Source: Gnetum montanum (Eukaryota; Streptophyta; Gnetopsida; Gnetales; Gnetaceae). Taken from it: a stretch of DNA of 64,000 bases. Of the stretch, positions 1 through 11,814 are shown in pieces. Numbering within the stretch: position 1 is the first letter of the stretch; each line of letters opens with the position of its first letter. The DNA is taken from contig MNCI01006902.1 of NCBI GenBank assembly GCA_015680685.1, positions 92,692 to 156,691 on the forward strand, read 5' to 3'. A program made the position numbers and the translations under genes. Below the pieces are notes generated by a model. That model was not told the origin of the DNA. It did no database searches and was given only the letters and a program-made list of their open reading frames with translations.

Positions 1-1327
1 ACTTCTAGATGCTTAAAAAGTTCAAACTAATTACTATGGATTTTAAATATTCAAAACTTATTCTTTTTAATGCTAAAAATCCAAGAACCATTCAAAATTC
101 TTCCATACTGTGATTCTTGAATATTGAAAGGACAAAAACGTAGAATACGGAAATTTTTTATCACTTGCATTTATACAAAGCTGGAAGGTCACGGAAGTTT
201 TGTGATTGTAATCTAGCAATGAAAAATAAGACACGTATGGGAAACATTTCCTAACTCTCCACGTGCTATTTTCGGCAATCAAGAAATCCACGTGTATAGT
301 TCTATTTTCAACAAATGGCGGAAAATATGTCCGATACTTCAGAGAATCATGAATCTCCCCATCCTCTTATTTCTCTTCAGATTATCTCATTCTATTTTAG
401 AGATTGAATTAGCAATCAGTTAGATGAATAATCCATAAAACATCTTTAAATTTTACAAAATATATCTTTTGGTAACTCTGCCCTATTTCCAGGGACCTGA
501 TGCTGCAAACAAATGTATTTCCCTACAACTGTGGCGCACACAATTATATTTCTAAATTTTTAGCCAACTTATTTCTTTTTTCAGGGACATCAGAGGTAAA
601 ATATCAAGCACAATGAACGAAACTGCTGCTACGTCAAGTCTATTGTTCATAACCACCTCAAGCAATCAAATTACTGTCTAACTTTACTATAATAAACCAT
701 CTCAGATCATAGCCCTCTTTTATCTTGGAAACATTAAAATTTACAATTACAATCAAACCACCACCATGCACAAAGGAATCATTAAGATTGACACCATTTC
801 TAGCAATTACATTTCTAGCAATTACATTTTCTAGCAATTACATTTTCTAGCAATTACATTTCTAGCAAAACTAAAAAATAAAGCACTTCACANAAAGTAT
901 TTAAACAAGAACCTCAATGGACACAAATGCATGCTTCCTGGAACATACAGCCGGCAATGGTCATGACCTTGAAAACCGTAATTTCCAAGCCACCACTTTA
1001 ATAACTTGGGCAAATTTAAGTAAAAAGTAGAGCCAACTAGAAGAAAACATAGTAATCCGCTTTAATCATGAGTTATAAGATGCATATTAAAAATCCACTG
1101 GCAAAATAAACAAAGTCAGGGCAACCCATCAGATTCATTCCAACACGCTATCTATCATGCAAAATCAACCTTAAATAATGTCTTATAAGATAAAGAAATT
1201 AACAAGCTGGATGAAAACAATTAAATTAAATAAGAATTCATCCACAATGTGCGCAACAATAAATTCACAATACAAACGAAAATTGTTACTTCTGTAATAC
1301 CTTCAGAAACAACCACTATAGTACAAG
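1..1327. other. 3' flank of the host gene, no gene seen
   Basis: This stretch lies downstream of the stop codon of the minus-strand end-joining-like gene. It would include any 3' UTR. It is AT-rich and I find no recognisable coding, RNA or transposon sequence apart from a short tandem repeat at 797-866. A single N at 893 marks an assembly uncertainty. Short open frames here show no family resemblance. Confidence 0.5.
797..866. repeat. Short tandem repeat, unit about 16-17 bp
   Basis: Four to five imperfect copies of a unit containing TTTCTAGCAATTACA follow one another. Copies differ by one T in the T-run, as replication slippage would produce. Confidence 0.8.
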
Positions 1328-1364
1328 CTAATCATCCGCTAGCTGAACCCCTCGATGCTTTGCC
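1328..1364 (-). CDS. Exon 7 (terminal coding exon) of the end-joining-like gene
   Basis: After a short 73-bp intron and the acceptor TTTGTTCAG, this exon completes an Arg codon and reads AKHRGVQLADD followed by TAG. With exon 6 it makes the tail TSRRAKHRGVQLADD. Short basic C-termini of this kind in XLF and PAXX carry Ku-binding motifs; whether this tail does so is inference. Confidence 0.75.
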
Positions 1365-1437
1365 CTGAACAAAGAAAATGATGTTAATATGTAACTTCAA
1401 TTACTCTTAATCTTTGAAGTTTATTGATAAAACTTAC

Positions 1438-1507
1438 CGACGTGATGTTGGAACTGCCCGAACTCTACCTTTATGCCCGTTATTCACATTATGAGATTCG
1501 TTTAAAT
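1438..1507 (-). CDS. Exon 6 of the end-joining-like gene
   Basis: This 70-bp exon lies between the acceptor CCTGGTAG and the donor CG|GTAAGT. With the G left by exon 5 it starts with Asp, then encodes LNESHNVNNGHKGRVRAVPT and Ser-Arg. The basic GHKGRVRAVPTSR stretch begins the C-terminal tail. There is no stop. Confidence 0.75.
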
Positions 1508-1934
1508 CTACCAGGTTCAAAAGATAATTAAATGAAACTTTCATTAGTTTTATTCTATGATGAGGTAACGGGAAATGAAAATTCAAAGCTTACAATAAAT
1601 ACTTCATGCAAGAGCTGATAAATTTCCAAAATAACATGTAACATGAGGGTATTGAAAAAGATAAAACAGAGAATAATTTTATTTTCTTTCGCATTTAAAG
1701 AGTTAAAAACCAAAAATAAGGACCTTTCTTTCATTATCTTCCATGTGTAACTTTCATTCTCTTGCTGTTGTTCAGAAACCCACTGAAGATTTGGCAATCC
1801 TAGGCTCACGATGTTGGACTACTTTCACTGTAATTTGTTTTTTTTTTTTTTTCTCAATAACATTCAATGAAGTTAGAATACCATGGCCAAGAAAGGTCAG
1901 ATTATAAGCCTATCAAGAAAGGTTGCCTGTGTTA

Positions 1935-2090
1935 CATTTTCAGGAAAGCCACCAAAAGGAAAACCAAAAACATGGGAAAAAAGATTGAAGATTCTATGAA
2001 GTTGCAAATAAATAAGGATCTAGCTCTTACTAAAGGTGAACGACAAAAGAGAACTTATACTAATGCTTCAAGAACCAGCACAAACTAGTG
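1935..2090 (+). mobile_element. RTE-type LINE, C-terminal ORF fragment
   Basis: This lies in intron 5 and is sense on the plus strand. The text around KTKNMGKKIEDSMKLQ and INKDLALTKGERQKRTYTN matches the end of plant RTE LINE ORFs (a lysine-rich KKTW block, then ALDRxxWRxRxH). One frameshift separates the KTW part from the rest. It is short and decayed. Confidence 0.55.
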
Positions 2091-2257
2091 AGAGCGCTCT
2101 TAGGGCACAAGGATTAGTCCTACCCTTATAAATAACATCCTTGTACCAAAGCATTGCTTTGAATGACTAATCAATTTAAATAGGATCACTAGCAGCCTTC
2201 AAAAGATAATTACCAAGGTAAATCAGGGTTTCTGGGGTGCTTTCATCCATTTGTACT

Positions 2258-2493
2258 NNNNNNNNNNNNNNNNNNNNNNNNNNNNNNNNNNNNNNNNNNN
2301 NNNNNNNNNNNNNNNNNNNNNNNNNNNNNNNNNNNNNNNNNNNNNNNNNNNNNNNNNNNNNNNNNNNNNNNNNNNNNNNNNNNNNNNNNNNNNNNNNNNN
2401 NNNNNNNNNNNNNNNNNNNNNNNNNNNNNNNNNNNNNNNNNNNNNNNNNNNNNNNNNNNNNNNNNNNNNNNNNNNNNNNNNNNNNNNNNNNNN
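2258..2493. other. Assembly gap (236 N)
   Basis: A run of 236 undetermined bases inside intron 5. Open frames crossing it are artefacts. Confidence 1.
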
Positions 2494-2737
2494 TTACAAA
2501 ATGCACACACAATATCTATTATCATGCACGATCTCCATTGATTGTGTACGACTTTAGTTGATTACATAGAAAAGAAAGAATATTGTAGCACATCTTTAAC
2601 TTTAAAAACACAAACTAACATTAACAAAAAAAACATTTGCCATTTGTTGTTGAAAGAGAAATTACAAGGATAAAGTATTACTCTCCAACATCCATAATAG
2701 AGTAACTTTTAATAAAGTTTTGAATTGCAATATCTAC

Positions 2738-2925
2738 CTGAAGGATGTTCTGTTTCTGAAAATGTTTTTTCATCTATCCTACTTGAACTTATATCACAGG
2801 TACGTGCACTTGAAGCTGGAACCAACTGGGCAGACATCTCCCTACACTCTCTTTTCTAATTCCCAAAACTGAATGCATCAAGTTGCTTTTGCATCAAGTT
2901 GCTTTTGCAGCTTTTCTGCTTTGTC
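2738..2925 (-). pseudogene. Exon 5 of the end-joining-like gene, frameshifted
   Basis: The acceptor is TTACTTTAG and the donor TTCAG|GTAGAT. The exon reads DKAEKLQKQLDA, then a second copy of a 16-bp block shifts the frame and leads to a stop. Removing one copy restores one frame of 172 bp through a single TAG into KRECREMSAQLVPASSARTC and SSSRIDEKTFSETEHPS. Only that single-copy length joins phase 0 of exon 4 to exon 6. The Ser/Thr/Glu-rich part is a linker between coil and basic tail. Confidence 0.7.
2875..2906. repeat. Exact 16-bp tandem duplication inside exon 5
   Basis: The block GCATCAAGTTGCTTTT occurs twice in direct succession on the plus strand. It lies within the predicted coding exon and changes its length by a number not divisible by three. 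Confidence 0.9.
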
Positions 2926-2960
2926 CTAAAGTAAATGAAATTAAATTAGTTCTTGCTAAG

Positions 2961-3087
2961 GTATATTATAAAACATAAGTTAAAGAAATGCATAAGCAAC
3001 AAAGACAACATCGGCGCTCTATAAGTATATTATAAAACATAAGTTAAAGAAATGCATAAGCAACAAAGACAACATCGGCGCTCTATA
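2961..3087. repeat. 64-bp tandem duplication
   Basis: Two nearly identical copies (2961-3024 and 3025-3087) follow each other in intron 4, just upstream (in gene sense) of exon 5. With the 16-bp duplication nearby it shows local slippage or an assembly repeat error. Confidence 0.9.
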
Positions 3088-3479
3088 TGCACATTACAGA
3101 AAGCTGAACAAATGTATCCTGCTAGGAGAAGCCATGTTACCCGGAATAAACATGATTTTTCACAAAGAATTATTATAACATATCCACAATGTACAAAACC
3201 AGGCTTTACAGGTAGGCACTTATATATTTATCATTAACACAAGATGAAAAGTAGAGAGCAATGAACCATGAAGGTAAACAAAACAAATAGTTGGGCCACA
3301 GCCATTTCCTAGCAGAAATTTTTTATTTTGCAATCAACATTATGTTAAATATATTATCAACTGGCTAAAATTTTAAGTCTTCCAACCATTCCCAATGAAG
3401 TACAGAAATCAACGAATCCAGTCTAGTAATGTAAATTCAAGCATGGAAAGGTCTATGAAAGCATTGTGTTCAAATTGGA

Positions 3480-3613
3480 TATTTGTGAGAGTAGAACTGT
3501 TATGGAAGTGAAGCTAATTTTTATGGCTTTATTGTTTAATTGGTAAATATGATCTTTCTATAAAGGATGAGCTATTGTTGGTTAATAGATACTTTTTAGA
3601 TAGTCATGTGGGG
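3480..3613 (+). mobile_element. Probable left part of a copia LTR interrupted by the LARD
   Basis: The sequence left of the non-autonomous element should be continuous with 10222 onward, because the element is bounded by the duplication TGGGG. The right-hand side is the end of a copia LTR followed by a primer binding site, so this side is probably the beginning of that LTR. The start coordinate is a guess. Confidence 0.35.
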
Positions 3614-4183
3614 TGTGAGAGATGTCCCAGGGTGGTGGTTCTCCTAGGCTCTCCCCATGGTTCGGGAGCCATGGAACACTTTGAGGTGCCCTCGAGTGAC
3701 TCTCAAGTGTTAGAAAACCCACCCCAGCTTGGTAGTACCAAGCTAGCAATAGGACACCCTCCTGTTGTAACTCTCTTCTAAGTCCTCTTCATTTCCCCCT
3801 CACGGTGGAGAACTACATGGCCCTGATTCTACGATGGTCATAGATATGTAGGCAACCAAAACTGGATAGTTTTGGTGTGGTGCCAAGCCACACCTTGTAC
3901 CAGATCGTGAGGGATCTGGGGGTGAGGCACCTTTCCTTGTAGGTGCATCGTTTCCCCTCCCACCGATGTTGTCTACAAGGCTGTTTGCATGGTCCTCGTT
4001 TTGGAGTTGGTTACCCTCCGTGAGGTGCGTTGCCATATATGTTAAGAAGTTGTGATTCTACTTGCACTCACTCTAGAGTTGCTTGCTCGCTTGAGGCGTA
4101 TTCCCTAGGTCTTCCGCCCCAAATCCATTGGATCTTAGTGAATTCCTTGGGGTGCCAAACAACGTTGGGGCAACGTTGTTACA
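3614..4183 (+). repeat. 5' LTR of the LARD-like element
   Basis: This LTR starts TGTGAGAGATGTCCCAGGG, ends GTTGTTACA, and is repeated almost fully at 9635-10216. TG...CA ends and the adjoining TGGGG duplication fix the limits. Confidence 0.9.
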
Positions 4184-4185
4184 GA

Positions 4186-4198
4186 TGGTATTAGAGCA
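4186..4198 (+). promoter_or_regulatory. Primer binding site of the LARD-like element
   Basis: TGGTATTAGAGCA lies two bases after the 5' LTR. It differs by one base from TGGTATCAGAGC, the site complementary to the 3' end of initiator tRNA-Met used by many plant LTR elements. Confidence 0.8.
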
Positions 4199-5183
4199 CT
4201 TTTGAAATTGTGTTGTGATATGCATGTGCTCTTTGGTTGTGTTACTCCATTGAGGTTGTTCGATTAATGGTCCCTTCAAATTGATGCCTAGGTGATCTAG
4301 GATCATATCCTTGTGTATTCTTTGAAGAGTTGCCTTATGCCAATGTTGTACGCTCTTCATGAGGGGACAAATGTTAAATTGTGAGCAACTGATGTATGTT
4401 GCTCTCCTTGAGGATGTAAATGATTGTGTTGTGGTGATGTCCTCCACTTGTTTACTTGTGGTTGGACTAGTTGTGATTGTATGTGAAATGGTAGAGAGGA
4501 GTTCTATTGGCAACTCAAGAATTTTGTTGCTCAAGAAGCTCTCATCTCTGGTCTCCAATGATTCATCTAGGATGAATCAGACCAAGTCTCTGCTTCGGTT
4601 TCCACTCAGATGACATGTTTCAAGATGGCATTTGTTGAGTTGTGCAAGATAGGATATCCTTGCATTCCCACTCATCCTAGATACAGTGAGTATGGGAAAA
4701 TACAAATTGGGACAAGATGGTTCCCAGGTACCTCAGGTTGGAGGGTCTTCGGACATGTGCTCTTGGTGGGCCTTGTTCCGGGCGGATTAAGACCGTTGCC
4801 GATAGACTTCGTATGCTCATGTTTGCGATTGTATGTTTGTCTATGTGTATGTGTGTCTTCTTGGTTGCGCTTTCAAATTCTGCATGTGTGTTATCTTCGT
4901 CGTGTCTATCATTCGTAACACAAGCCTTGGTTTTCTACGTGGTATGATGACTTACTATTGGGAACGTTGAGGATGCATTTTGAGGCCGTTTGTGCCATCT
5001 CAAAGCCAAATGCTTGTTGTCTTGTTTGACAACTTCTTGTGCGTGAGGCATGATTGCCCTTGTTGTTGGTCTTTGCGAGTTGTGCTCCCTTGTTTGAGCT
5101 AGTTGTGTTGCCCTTGGGTTTGTGGCATCACTTTTTTGATTGGTGACATTTCTTGGTCACTTTGATTCAAAGACTACTGGTGC

Positions 5184-5277
5184 GGGTCATCCTATTGTAG
5201 GTTCTTGTTGAGACTGCACCTCTTTTGATNAGGTCATCCTATTGTAGGTTCTTGTTGAGACTGCACCTCTTTTGATG
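5184..5277. other. Duplicate flanking a single N (assembly join)
   Basis: About 46 bp before and after the N at 5230 are the same sequence. This is what is left when overlapping contig ends are joined with a placeholder N instead of merged, so the duplication is probably not biological. Confidence 0.85.
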
Positions 5278-8200
5278 AGTCTTTCTTGTGGACGCATCCC
5301 CCATGATGTTGCTCATTGTTGCGAGAATTGGTTTTATGCAAACCTGTTGTTGGATAGACCTCGGTCTTCCACCTTATTTTTGAGTTGAGATGATGATTCT
5401 CTATTGCCCATGCCTTTTATGATTGTGTTGAGATTTTGATCCTGGTTGAAACCAATGTTAGTGGCTAGGAATGATTGTTGTATATAAATCTTGGAATTCT
5501 AAGAGTGTGCTAGCTCTCTCTGGGTGTGCCTCATGATGAAATTGTTTGTTGAGTGTATCTAATTGACCCATCAATATTTTGCATGATTGATCTCTATGCA
5601 TGTTGCTGAGGTCTTGCTTTTTACGATGTGCAAGAATGATATTACTTTGTTATATGATCATGCTTGATGGTTGTGTATGAGGCTAATGTGCTAATTGTGT
5701 TCTTGCTAACTTCTATGATTCTAAGCAGCACAGGTACAAAGATGCAGCCAGTGGTGACCTCAATTGATTCTGTGAGCACTATGTCTATGGGGAAGATATG
5801 TGCTCTTAAGACCTTCATGAACTGATTATTGGTCTTAGAATACCAACATTGGGTTGCGGATTTATCAGTACCTTAGCTATGATGAATCAGCAAGTACATT
5901 ATGATTTGTTTGCCTCTCCGTGCTGGGTGAGCACTAATACAGGATGGTGATATGTCCTAGACCCTACAGATATTGGGCTAGCAGATGGCATGAAATGGTA
6001 TCCTTGGCCATGCCAGATACTGATGGCCCAAGAGTGGCCAATGCGTTGAGGTCCCACTATGGCAGGTGGTGGATACTCAGTTGGCGTGTTTCGATATTAG
6101 ATCATTGCGTTTGTGTCCCGAATCGTTTTTGTTCAATGGCAGTCAGGCAATGGGTTTAGTGTGACAATTGATCATGTACATTTTGAGACAGTGGTGCAGT
6201 GAGATGATCATTTATGCTTCGTGACAAAGAGGTTTTTCTCAGAACAGCATGGTTCTTTCATGGTATGCTCTTGGTGGCCTAAATCCTTCAATCTAGGATG
6301 GGCTTGGGTAGTTCGTCCTATAGCCTTCTAGGCTTGGGTAGCATTCCCAAATACCATGTATGTTCTCATTAAAATGTACTCCTATCCTCAAGTGTGTGAA
6401 ATGTATCCTTGTGATATTCTCAATTCAACTGTATGCACTCAAAAGTGCTAGATGTATTGCCCTATGTGACTCAGTTGTTTTCTCGTTGTAGGCCTATGCC
6501 ACACCCTGTGACAAGGCCAAGCTTGATGTATGGTGTTTTTCCTTGTGCTTGTTTTGAAGTGTCCTTGCTATATGTTGTAAACGGCCTTTGTGCCTTGATG
6601 TATAATTCTACTGAAAACCTCATGGGAAATTCTTTAGTACAGTGTTGTAACAAATGGACCAGGGCATGTCCTTGCCCATTTTGCTCTTGAACTGGTGCCA
6701 TGTGTTCTTGGTGATGTTGGCATGCCTAGATGGTGTGTGCTTTGGTGAACGTCCTTGAGACAAGACAAATCTTGGGAACACTTTCTCTTGTGTTCCTGGA
6801 CTGGCAAAGATCTTGTCCATAGTTGATCGATAGTGGTATGTAGCTTGAACTACAAACAAATTGGTTCGGTGTGCTTGATCTTGATAGCGGGTGGTTCACT
6901 GTGGCTACGTGAATTACAATGGCAGATTAAAATTCAAATTAATGTGATGTTGCGATGTCTAGCTGTGGAGTAGAGTTGAGTTCTGGGTATTGGCACCTAG
7001 ACTCGCTCTTCCATGTTGGATGCGATTGTGGAGCAGTTGTGCAAACGTTGGGATGGTGGTCGATCCTTGAATAAATGACATTACAGATACAAAAATTGTG
7101 ACTTCTCTTGGTGGCCTTGCTTGGTTGGATTGAATGTGCTCAAAACACTTGAGCCGATGCTCTCATGATTGGGGGCTTCTAATGATTATGCATGTGGGTG
7201 TGCTTTCGTGACCGATTGCTTTTGGTGCTTCTGAGGGCTATGGTGCACTCTCATGGCTTGGGACTTATTGGTGCTTTCGTGGTCTATGGTGTGATTCCAT
7301 GATAGGGGACTCATTGTGCCTAATCAGCTATGGTGTCTTGCTGAATTTTCCCCTATACTCTGTCCCTTATGTACACTAATGTATCACATTGTCCCTTCCT
7401 AATGTATTGTCTCATGTCCCTGGTGTAATGTTAATTCATGTTGGTGTTCTCACCTCCCTGGTGGGATAGCAAAGTTGAGCATGATATTACTTGGGGAATC
7501 TTAAATTGTATGAGGGGTCATTCTTCATTCCGATGGATGCCCTCTTCAATTCCTGAAATAATATGGCAGGTGGTATTGAGACAGTTGTCTCCTATTTGGG
7601 ACCTAGAAGCAATTGATGTTTGGGACTTGTTCCTAGTAGTTGCCCCATGTTCGTGAACTCTTGGGGTTTGTTTTCAGAGATAGAATGTTGTTACCGAGGT
7701 GAAATTCATGGAACCTCCTTTGTGAGGCCGCATTGTTGATGTTCCTTCTTGTAAGCAAGGCATGATCTTATGTACTCACTTAGCTTTTGGGGGCTTCAAA
7801 GGAACTTCCTTATTGGGGTTCTCTAGTAGACCACCCTTATTGTAAACCCTTCGAGGATGAATCATGTAGTGTTTTGAGTTGTAACTAATGTTGGTGAAGC
7901 CCATTCCATGTAAAACTATCTTGAGGACCCAGTCCTCCTATGGGCAAAATGTTGTTGTTGACTTGTGTCTATTGTTTGGGTTGAATGATAATAGGTAGTG
8001 GTGCGGCCTTGTCCACCACAAATTGATGTAAACGAGCTTGATTGGGATGTATGAAACAAAAACCCAGATCTGCCAAGATGAAACAGAAATCCCTCTTTGA
8101 TAAAATTTCAAAGGGATGAACTGCTTGGTGTCTTGAGTTGTTCTCAAGGTGAAATTGAATTTGGGTAAGACTTTTGAACCCATGTCTTCCCTCAGCTGGT

Positions 8201-8364
8201 AACAATTCGACAATATGGTTCTATTGGCTATATTGACTACTTGGGCGTGTATTATGGGTAAGGTGTAGCTAGGCTGCTATACGTACCTATGGAAGAAACC
8301 TCCCAAAGAGGATCCTTCCTTCAAGTGCACAAATATAATGAAAGGTGTTGATCATGAGACAGGC

Positions 8365-8466
8365 AGTCATTCTTGATACAGTGGGGAAAATCAAATTCTG
8401 GGAACCTAGATGTTCNGTCGTTCTTGATACAGTGGGGAAAATCAAATTCTGGGAACCTAGATGTTC
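8365..8466. other. Duplicate flanking a single N (assembly join)
   Basis: About 50 bp before and after the N at 8416 are nearly identical, the same pattern as at 5230 and 26435. Confidence 0.85.
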
Positions 8467-9623
8467 CTTGGAGAATTCATGATCTGGTTGCTCTCAGAGG
8501 TGACTCTATATTCTTTCCTAGACCTAATGTTCAGAAAATGGTGCTTGTCCCATAAATTGGAGTGGGAAGGATAGCTTGTATGTTGCAAGTGCAGTTGATC
8601 CTTCCCCATGAATGGGATATTATGGTTGCATTTGATGATGTGCTTACGGTTGACATGAGACATGTGTATGGAGGATTGTCATGGGTTGGTTGCCCAATAG
8701 ATCCTCCACTTGTTCTAACATTCGAGCAGGCATTCTCGATGTTGGACAATCACAAGAGGTGTTGATGACAGTTTGGGCTTGTTGTATGATAGCCTCTTGG
8801 AGAAGTTTCCAAATAGATTTTTGGATCTTCTCTCTCGTTGTGGCTATGGATTGCTGTTGGATGGTGAATTGAGGTATGCAATGCTAGTGTCTGCGGACGG
8901 CAAGGTCAAGCTCAAAAGATCTGTCCTTGTACCTTGTTTGGAAGGGAGAAAATGCTTGACTCCCTTCATACCAACTTGAACAAACATGATGAGAGAAAAA
9001 AAAAATGTGCATGGTACCGATGCACGTGGAATCAATGCTTAGATGGTTGCACTGGTGAGACCCCATGGGTCTGGATGCAAGGAGCAAAACATGGAGTTCT
9101 GGCAAGCATGAGTTGCTTGCGGAGACATGGCTCTTTTGGAGCATGTCCTCCCTCTCGGTTTGATGTTCCCAAGTCCCTCACCATGGGTAGTGGCCCTAGT
9201 GAGCCCTCAAAATTGATGATTAAAAAAAATCGATGGGTGTTGAGATGTCATTCACAAAGGAACTCGGCGGGACTTGTGGAAGAGGAGTTGTCTTCTTGCA
9301 TAAGTATGGGTTTATGCAAAAAGATGTCTCTAGATCCTAGAAGGAACGGATCTAGGGGACGCCTTAGAGACGTTGGCCCTTTGGGTTGGACTACTCCCGC
9401 TTGTTATAGAGTAGGGAAGTTTTTGGGCTTCCTCCAATTGCCCTTGCGTTTCATGCAAGGCATTGGCTGGAAAGACGTATCAGGTGTTGGGGTTGGTATC
9501 TTCCTTCAAGCCTAGCGTCAGAGGAGTTGACAGATCCCCGAAGTTGACGGAGTTCCGAACCCATACAGAAGTGTACTCTCGAAGCTATCCTAGGCTCCGC
9601 TCCGAGGACATCGCTTCTTTGTG

Positions 9624-9633
9624 CGGGGAAGGA
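9624..9633 (+). promoter_or_regulatory. Polypurine tract of the LARD-like element
   Basis: The purine run GGGGAAGGA lies directly before the 3' LTR start at 9635, where plus-strand synthesis of an LTR element is primed. Confidence 0.65.
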
Positions 9634-9634
9634 T

Positions 9635-10216
9635 TGTGAGAGATGTCCCAGGGTGGTGGTTCTCCTGGGCTCTCCCCATGGTTCAGGGGCCATGGAACAC
9701 TTTGAGGCACCCTCGAGTGACTCTCAAGTGTTAGAAAACCCACCCCGGCTTGGCGGTACCAAGCTAGCAACAGGACACCCTCTTGTTGTAACTCTTTTCT
9801 AAGTCCTCTTCATTTCCCCCTCACCGTGGAGAACTACATGGCCTTGATTCTACGACAGTCGTAGATATGTAGGCAGCTGAGACTGGATAGTTTTGCTGCG
9901 GTGCCAAGCCACACCTTGTACCAGATCATGAGGGATCTAGGGGTGAGGCACCTTCCCTTGTAGCTGCATCGTTTCCCCTCCCACCGATGTTGTCTACAAG
10001 GTTTCTTGTGTGCTTGTTTGCATGGTCCTCATGTTGGAGTTGGTTATCCTCCGTGAGGTGCATTGCCATATATGTTAAAAAGCTATGATTTTTCTTGCAC
10101 TCACTCAAGAGTTGCTTGCTCGCTTGAGGTGTATTCCCCAGGTCTTCCACCCCAGATCCATTGGATCTTAGTGAATTCCTTGGGGTGCCAGACAACGTTG
10201 GGGCAACGTTGTTACA
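9635..10216 (+). repeat. 3' LTR of the LARD-like element
   Basis: This is the second copy of the LTR at 3614-4183, starting TGTGAGAGATG and ending GTTGTTACA, followed by the duplicated target TGGGG. It carries 12 bp more than the 5' copy near its middle. Confidence 0.9.
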
Positions 10217-10221
10217 TGGGG

Positions 10222-11010
10222 TGTGTTTTTAATCAATAACAGATTCTTTATAATGTTCTACATTGTTGTAATCCTTCAAGAATGACAACTTCCAAATGTT
10301 TCTAAATTAGAGTTTGTAACATTGTTTTACTAATTTAAAGGCCAAGTCCCTTGGTCATTGTATATGAACACCTTGTTTGGATCAATTGAACAATAAGAGT
10401 TGCACTTCTCCCACAGAGATTTCTTCTTTGTTCATGAAGGGTTTTACCTTATAAATCTTTTGTTCCTTATTAGCCATTTTGCTTTTGTTCTAGTTTGATT
10501 TCAACTTTGCCAATTGTTCATTATCTTCAAAATGTATCACTAGTGTAGTGTTTATTTTGAGTTTTCTCTTACACACAAACATTTTTCTAGTGCATCTACT
10601 CCACTTTACTATTTTTATCCAACATAGTGGTATCAAAGAGAGGTTGTAAACTTGTTGGTTTTCTTTGTAGCAGGTTCTTTTGTGCAAGGTGGAACAAGAT
10701 TCAATGGTACAAAGGTGCAGTTTTACAGAAAACAAAATTTATGAACATCCTAAAGTGGGAGCAGTAGAAATTCCAGGTTGCAATGGTGTTGCTTGTAGTA
10801 ATAGAAAAGCAAGTGGGTAGGTAAATTTTAAGATGTTTCTTTGGATTCATATGGATTTTTTAATTTCCTTTTTTCAGAGTTTCCTGCTTGTGTGGGAGTT
10901 ATGATTCAAATATCGCTCTTGTTCAAAAGTTCAATGGAAATTTCTATGGCCTTTGGAAAATGAAAGTTGTGGATTTGTTGTCACTATGCAAGAGACAAGA
11001 AACTTCATCT
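10222..11010 (+). mobile_element. Ty1/copia fragment: LTR end, primer site, start of gag
   Basis: An LTR end (..TTATCCAACA at 10624) is followed by TGGTATCAAAGAG at 10628-10640, an initiator tRNA-Met primer site with one change. Around 10900-10990 the frame reads NIALVQKFNGNFYGLWKMKV, which matches the F-G-x-x-Y/F-x-x-W-K-x-K-M start of copia gag proteins. The rest of the element is absent; the sequence after 11010 is T-rich and unassigned. The LARD inserted into its LTR, so the left part lies before 3614. Confidence 0.7.
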
Positions 11011-11814
11011 CTATTTCTATCTTCTCTACACAGGTTGTTCTTCTATCATCCATGCTCCTTATGGATTAATATTCTTTCATCTGTTTCTTTACAAATTGAT
11101 CTTTTTCTAACCAACTCTTCAAGTTTATCAATCACATAAACTTGGTTTCTTTTCATTTATCTTCAAGAGCTTCTTTTCTTGGTTCAAGATTTTTCTCTTA
11201 TGAGTTTCTCTAGATTCTTTCTTCATACATGTATGTGCACTTCTTTGTTACATCATTTTTTCTTTTTCTTTTTTTTTTCTTTTTTTTTGCATGACATATC
11301 CCATAATCCATTAGCTATCATCTCAATTCTTATCACCTCTATACTTCAAATCCCCTCATTCATTTCTATTCTTTAAACCTCATCCTTCACCACTAAACAC
11401 TTTATATCTCATCCTTCATCTTTGTTCTTTAGACCTCATCCTTTCCCCATTACAAATGGAACTTTCTTATTGCCCTTTTTCACATATATGCTTCATGATT
11501 CATGCTTCTTCATGGATTATGATCTCTCCTTATATATCATGTAAAAGTGGGACACAACTCTCCTGAAAAGTTGCATCTCTTTGTATCCATTTATTTAATA
11601 AATCATCATCTCATTAAATGTGTGTGTATACATACATGTTGATGTTCTACACACAATTTAATTAGCCTTCATCAATAATATTATATGATAGCCACTTATA
11701 TAATAATAATGGTTGAAGCTAATAGGAATATTTTACGAGATGAGCAATGGAAGTGCTAAAATGCTAACTTGAATTCTTGTAATGCAAACAACAATCTTAT
11801 TAGTAAGGTAGGAA
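11011..11814. other. T-rich intron sequence, nothing recognised
   Basis: This stretch between the copia fragment and the RTE LINE has long T runs (for example 11255-11288) and no recognised coding. It may be the decayed continuation of the copia fragment. Confidence 0.4.

Larger units (their letters stand above)
3614..10216 (+). mobile_element. Non-autonomous LTR retrotransposon (LARD-like), complete
   Basis: The element has two LTRs (570 and 582 bp), a 5-bp target duplication TGGGG (3609-3613 and 10217-10221), a primer binding site right after the 5' LTR and a purine-rich tract right before the 3' LTR. The 5.45 kb interior shows no gag, protease, RT, integrase or RNase H in any frame; the longest frames lack family resemblance and are interrupted. 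Such elements move using proteins of an autonomous partner. It sits in intron 4 of the end-joining-like gene, in antisense to it, and inside an older copia LTR. LTR differences include a 12-bp indel and many transitions, so it is not recent. Confidence 0.85.

Noticed and set aside
1555-1809. Minus-strand frame with SEQQQENES as a further coil exon
   Set aside because: Exons 5 and 6 already join in phase, and the segment has no flanking splice sites that give a length divisible by three.
2223-2557. Open frames across the N gap (also 53138-53503)
   Set aside because: They consist almost wholly of undetermined residues.
4073-4558. 161-codon minus-strand frame across the LARD LTR boundary
   Set aside because: It begins in the interior and ends in the LTR, is not repeated as a frame in the other LTR, and resembles nothing known.
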